The translations under genes were made by a program, and so were the position numbers. Under the pieces are notes generated by a model. That model saw nothing but the letters and a program-made list of their open reading frames with translations, was not told where the DNA came from and ran no database searches. From CALMFG01 sp963674805 (GTDB lineage: Bacteria > Bacillota > Clostridia > Christensenellales > CALMFG01): DNA of 64,000 bases. How positions within the stretch are numbered: position 1 is the stretch's first letter; each line of letters opens with the position of its first letter. The DNA is taken from the NCBI GenBank assembly GCA_963674805.2, contig CAXXNY010000026.1, positions 310,001-374,000 on the forward strand, read 5' to 3'. This document shows positions 63,612-64,000 of the stretch, piece by piece.

Positions 63612-64000
63612 TTGATTAGAAAATTTAAAAACGGTGATTTGGATAAGGTGATGGCAATCTGGCTGGCGTCAAATATGTCGGCGCATCATTTTGTCCCTAA
63701 AAACTATTGGATTAATCACTTTGATGAAGTAAGGCGTTTGCTCCCGGATTCCCAGATAATCGTCTATGAATCAGAAGGCGATATTAAGGCCTTTTTAGGA
63801 ACAGTTGATGGGTATATTGCGGGTATTTTTGTGTCGACTGAAAGCCAATCACACGGCATCGGGAAGCAATTACTCGACACAATAAAACAGGATTATTCTG
63901 AGCTGAGTTTAAAAGTCTACAAAAAGAATATCAGAGCGGTTCGTTTTTATCAGCGGGAACAGTTTATCATTAAGCAAGAGCAAATCGACGAACAGACTGG
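63612..64000 (+). CDS. GNAT-family N-acetyltransferase, partial
   Basis: A gene starting at TTG 63612 (IRKFKNGDLDKVMAIWL) and running off the right edge after about 129 residues. Only a weak AGAGAG lies upstream. The acetyl-CoA motif is 'IAGIFVSTESQSHGIGKQLLDTI', and 'KNIRAVRFYQREQFI' is motif B. Both match small-molecule GNATs of the YjaB/YafP type. The substrate is unknown. It lies 52 bases after the methyltransferase stop. Confidence 0.75.
   Translation, partial: MIRKFKNGDLDKVMAIWLASNMSAHHFVPKNYWINHFDEVRRLLPDSQIIVYESEGDIKAFLGTVDGYIAGIFVSTESQSHGIGKQLLDTIKQDYSELSLKVYKKNIRAVRFYQREQFIIKQEQIDEQT

Overview
The window looks like chromosomal DNA of an anaerobic Gram-positive bacterium of the Clostridia (Bacillota). 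The evidence is the set of Firmicutes-type riboswitches (c-di-AMP, FMN, tetrahydrofolate), ECF-transporter S components, short lipoproteins, an F420H2-/rubredoxin-type flavodiiron protein, a GlpA-like/FAD/DUF1667 trio, AGGAGG-type ribosome-binding sites and TTGACA/TATAAT promoters. Family or genus cannot be fixed by eye. Most genes have roughly balanced base composition; the stretches 9.9-10.8 kb and 12.0-12.8 kb are visibly AT-rich and look acquired.

Layout. 0-2.1 kb: a partial single-pass membrane protein, then an ExbB/MotA-like, ExbD-like and second ExbD-like operon with its own promoter and terminator. 2.2-8.4 kb: DegV, then a leftward operon galU-ahcY-mtaD-lipoprotein that combines UDP-glucose synthesis with S-adenosylhomocysteine recycling. 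8.4-12.8 kb: dinB behind a structured leader, an orphan class III nucleotide-cyclase-like gene, dapB under a c-di-AMP riboswitch, an integrase remnant and a small membrane protein beside tRNA-Asn. 12.8-18.3 kb: a complete leftward rRNA operon 16S-tRNA-Ala-tRNA-Ile-23S-5S-tRNA-Asn. 18.5-33.5 kb: membrane proteins, an FGGY kinase, a HAD phosphatase, an unlisted 50-residue acidic protein, lepA, a LUD protein, the zinc-ribbon/SPFH pair, icd, an ECF sigma factor with a membrane partner, tsaE-tsaB-rimI, and ribU under an FMN riboswitch. 33.8-49.3 kb: a Ca-type P-ATPase, the glycerol-3-phosphate-oxidoreductase-like trio, hydrolases, a TctC-like lipoprotein, a flavodiiron protein, folT under a THF riboswitch, an iron alcohol dehydrogenase and a VanX-like dipeptidase. 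49.3-57.5 kb: a surface-polysaccharide locus (GT2, WbaP-type initiating transferase, a frameshifted GT4, fnlA-fnlB-fnlC for UDP-L-FucNAc, another GT4). 57.5-64 kb: transketolase, a TfoX-N protein, two tandem patatins of which one lacks the catalytic serine, a long structured leader before an RlmCD/RumA-type rRNA methyltransferase, and a partial GNAT acetyltransferase.

How the parts fit. Several genes are wired to small molecules by RNA: c-di-AMP to dapB, FMN to ribU, folate to folT. The polysaccharide locus carries the genes to make one activated sugar (UDP-N-acetyl-L-fucosamine), to start a lipid-linked glycan and to extend it; galU elsewhere supplies UDP-glucose. The most unusual points are the Gram-positive ExbB/ExbD-like trio, the orphan cyclase-like gene next to integrase debris, the dapB riboswitch, the folT three-strand switch, the rlmCD leader RNA, the serine-less patatin and the single-base frameshift in the FucNAc glycosyltransferase. 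No CRISPR array, intact transposon or prophage was seen.
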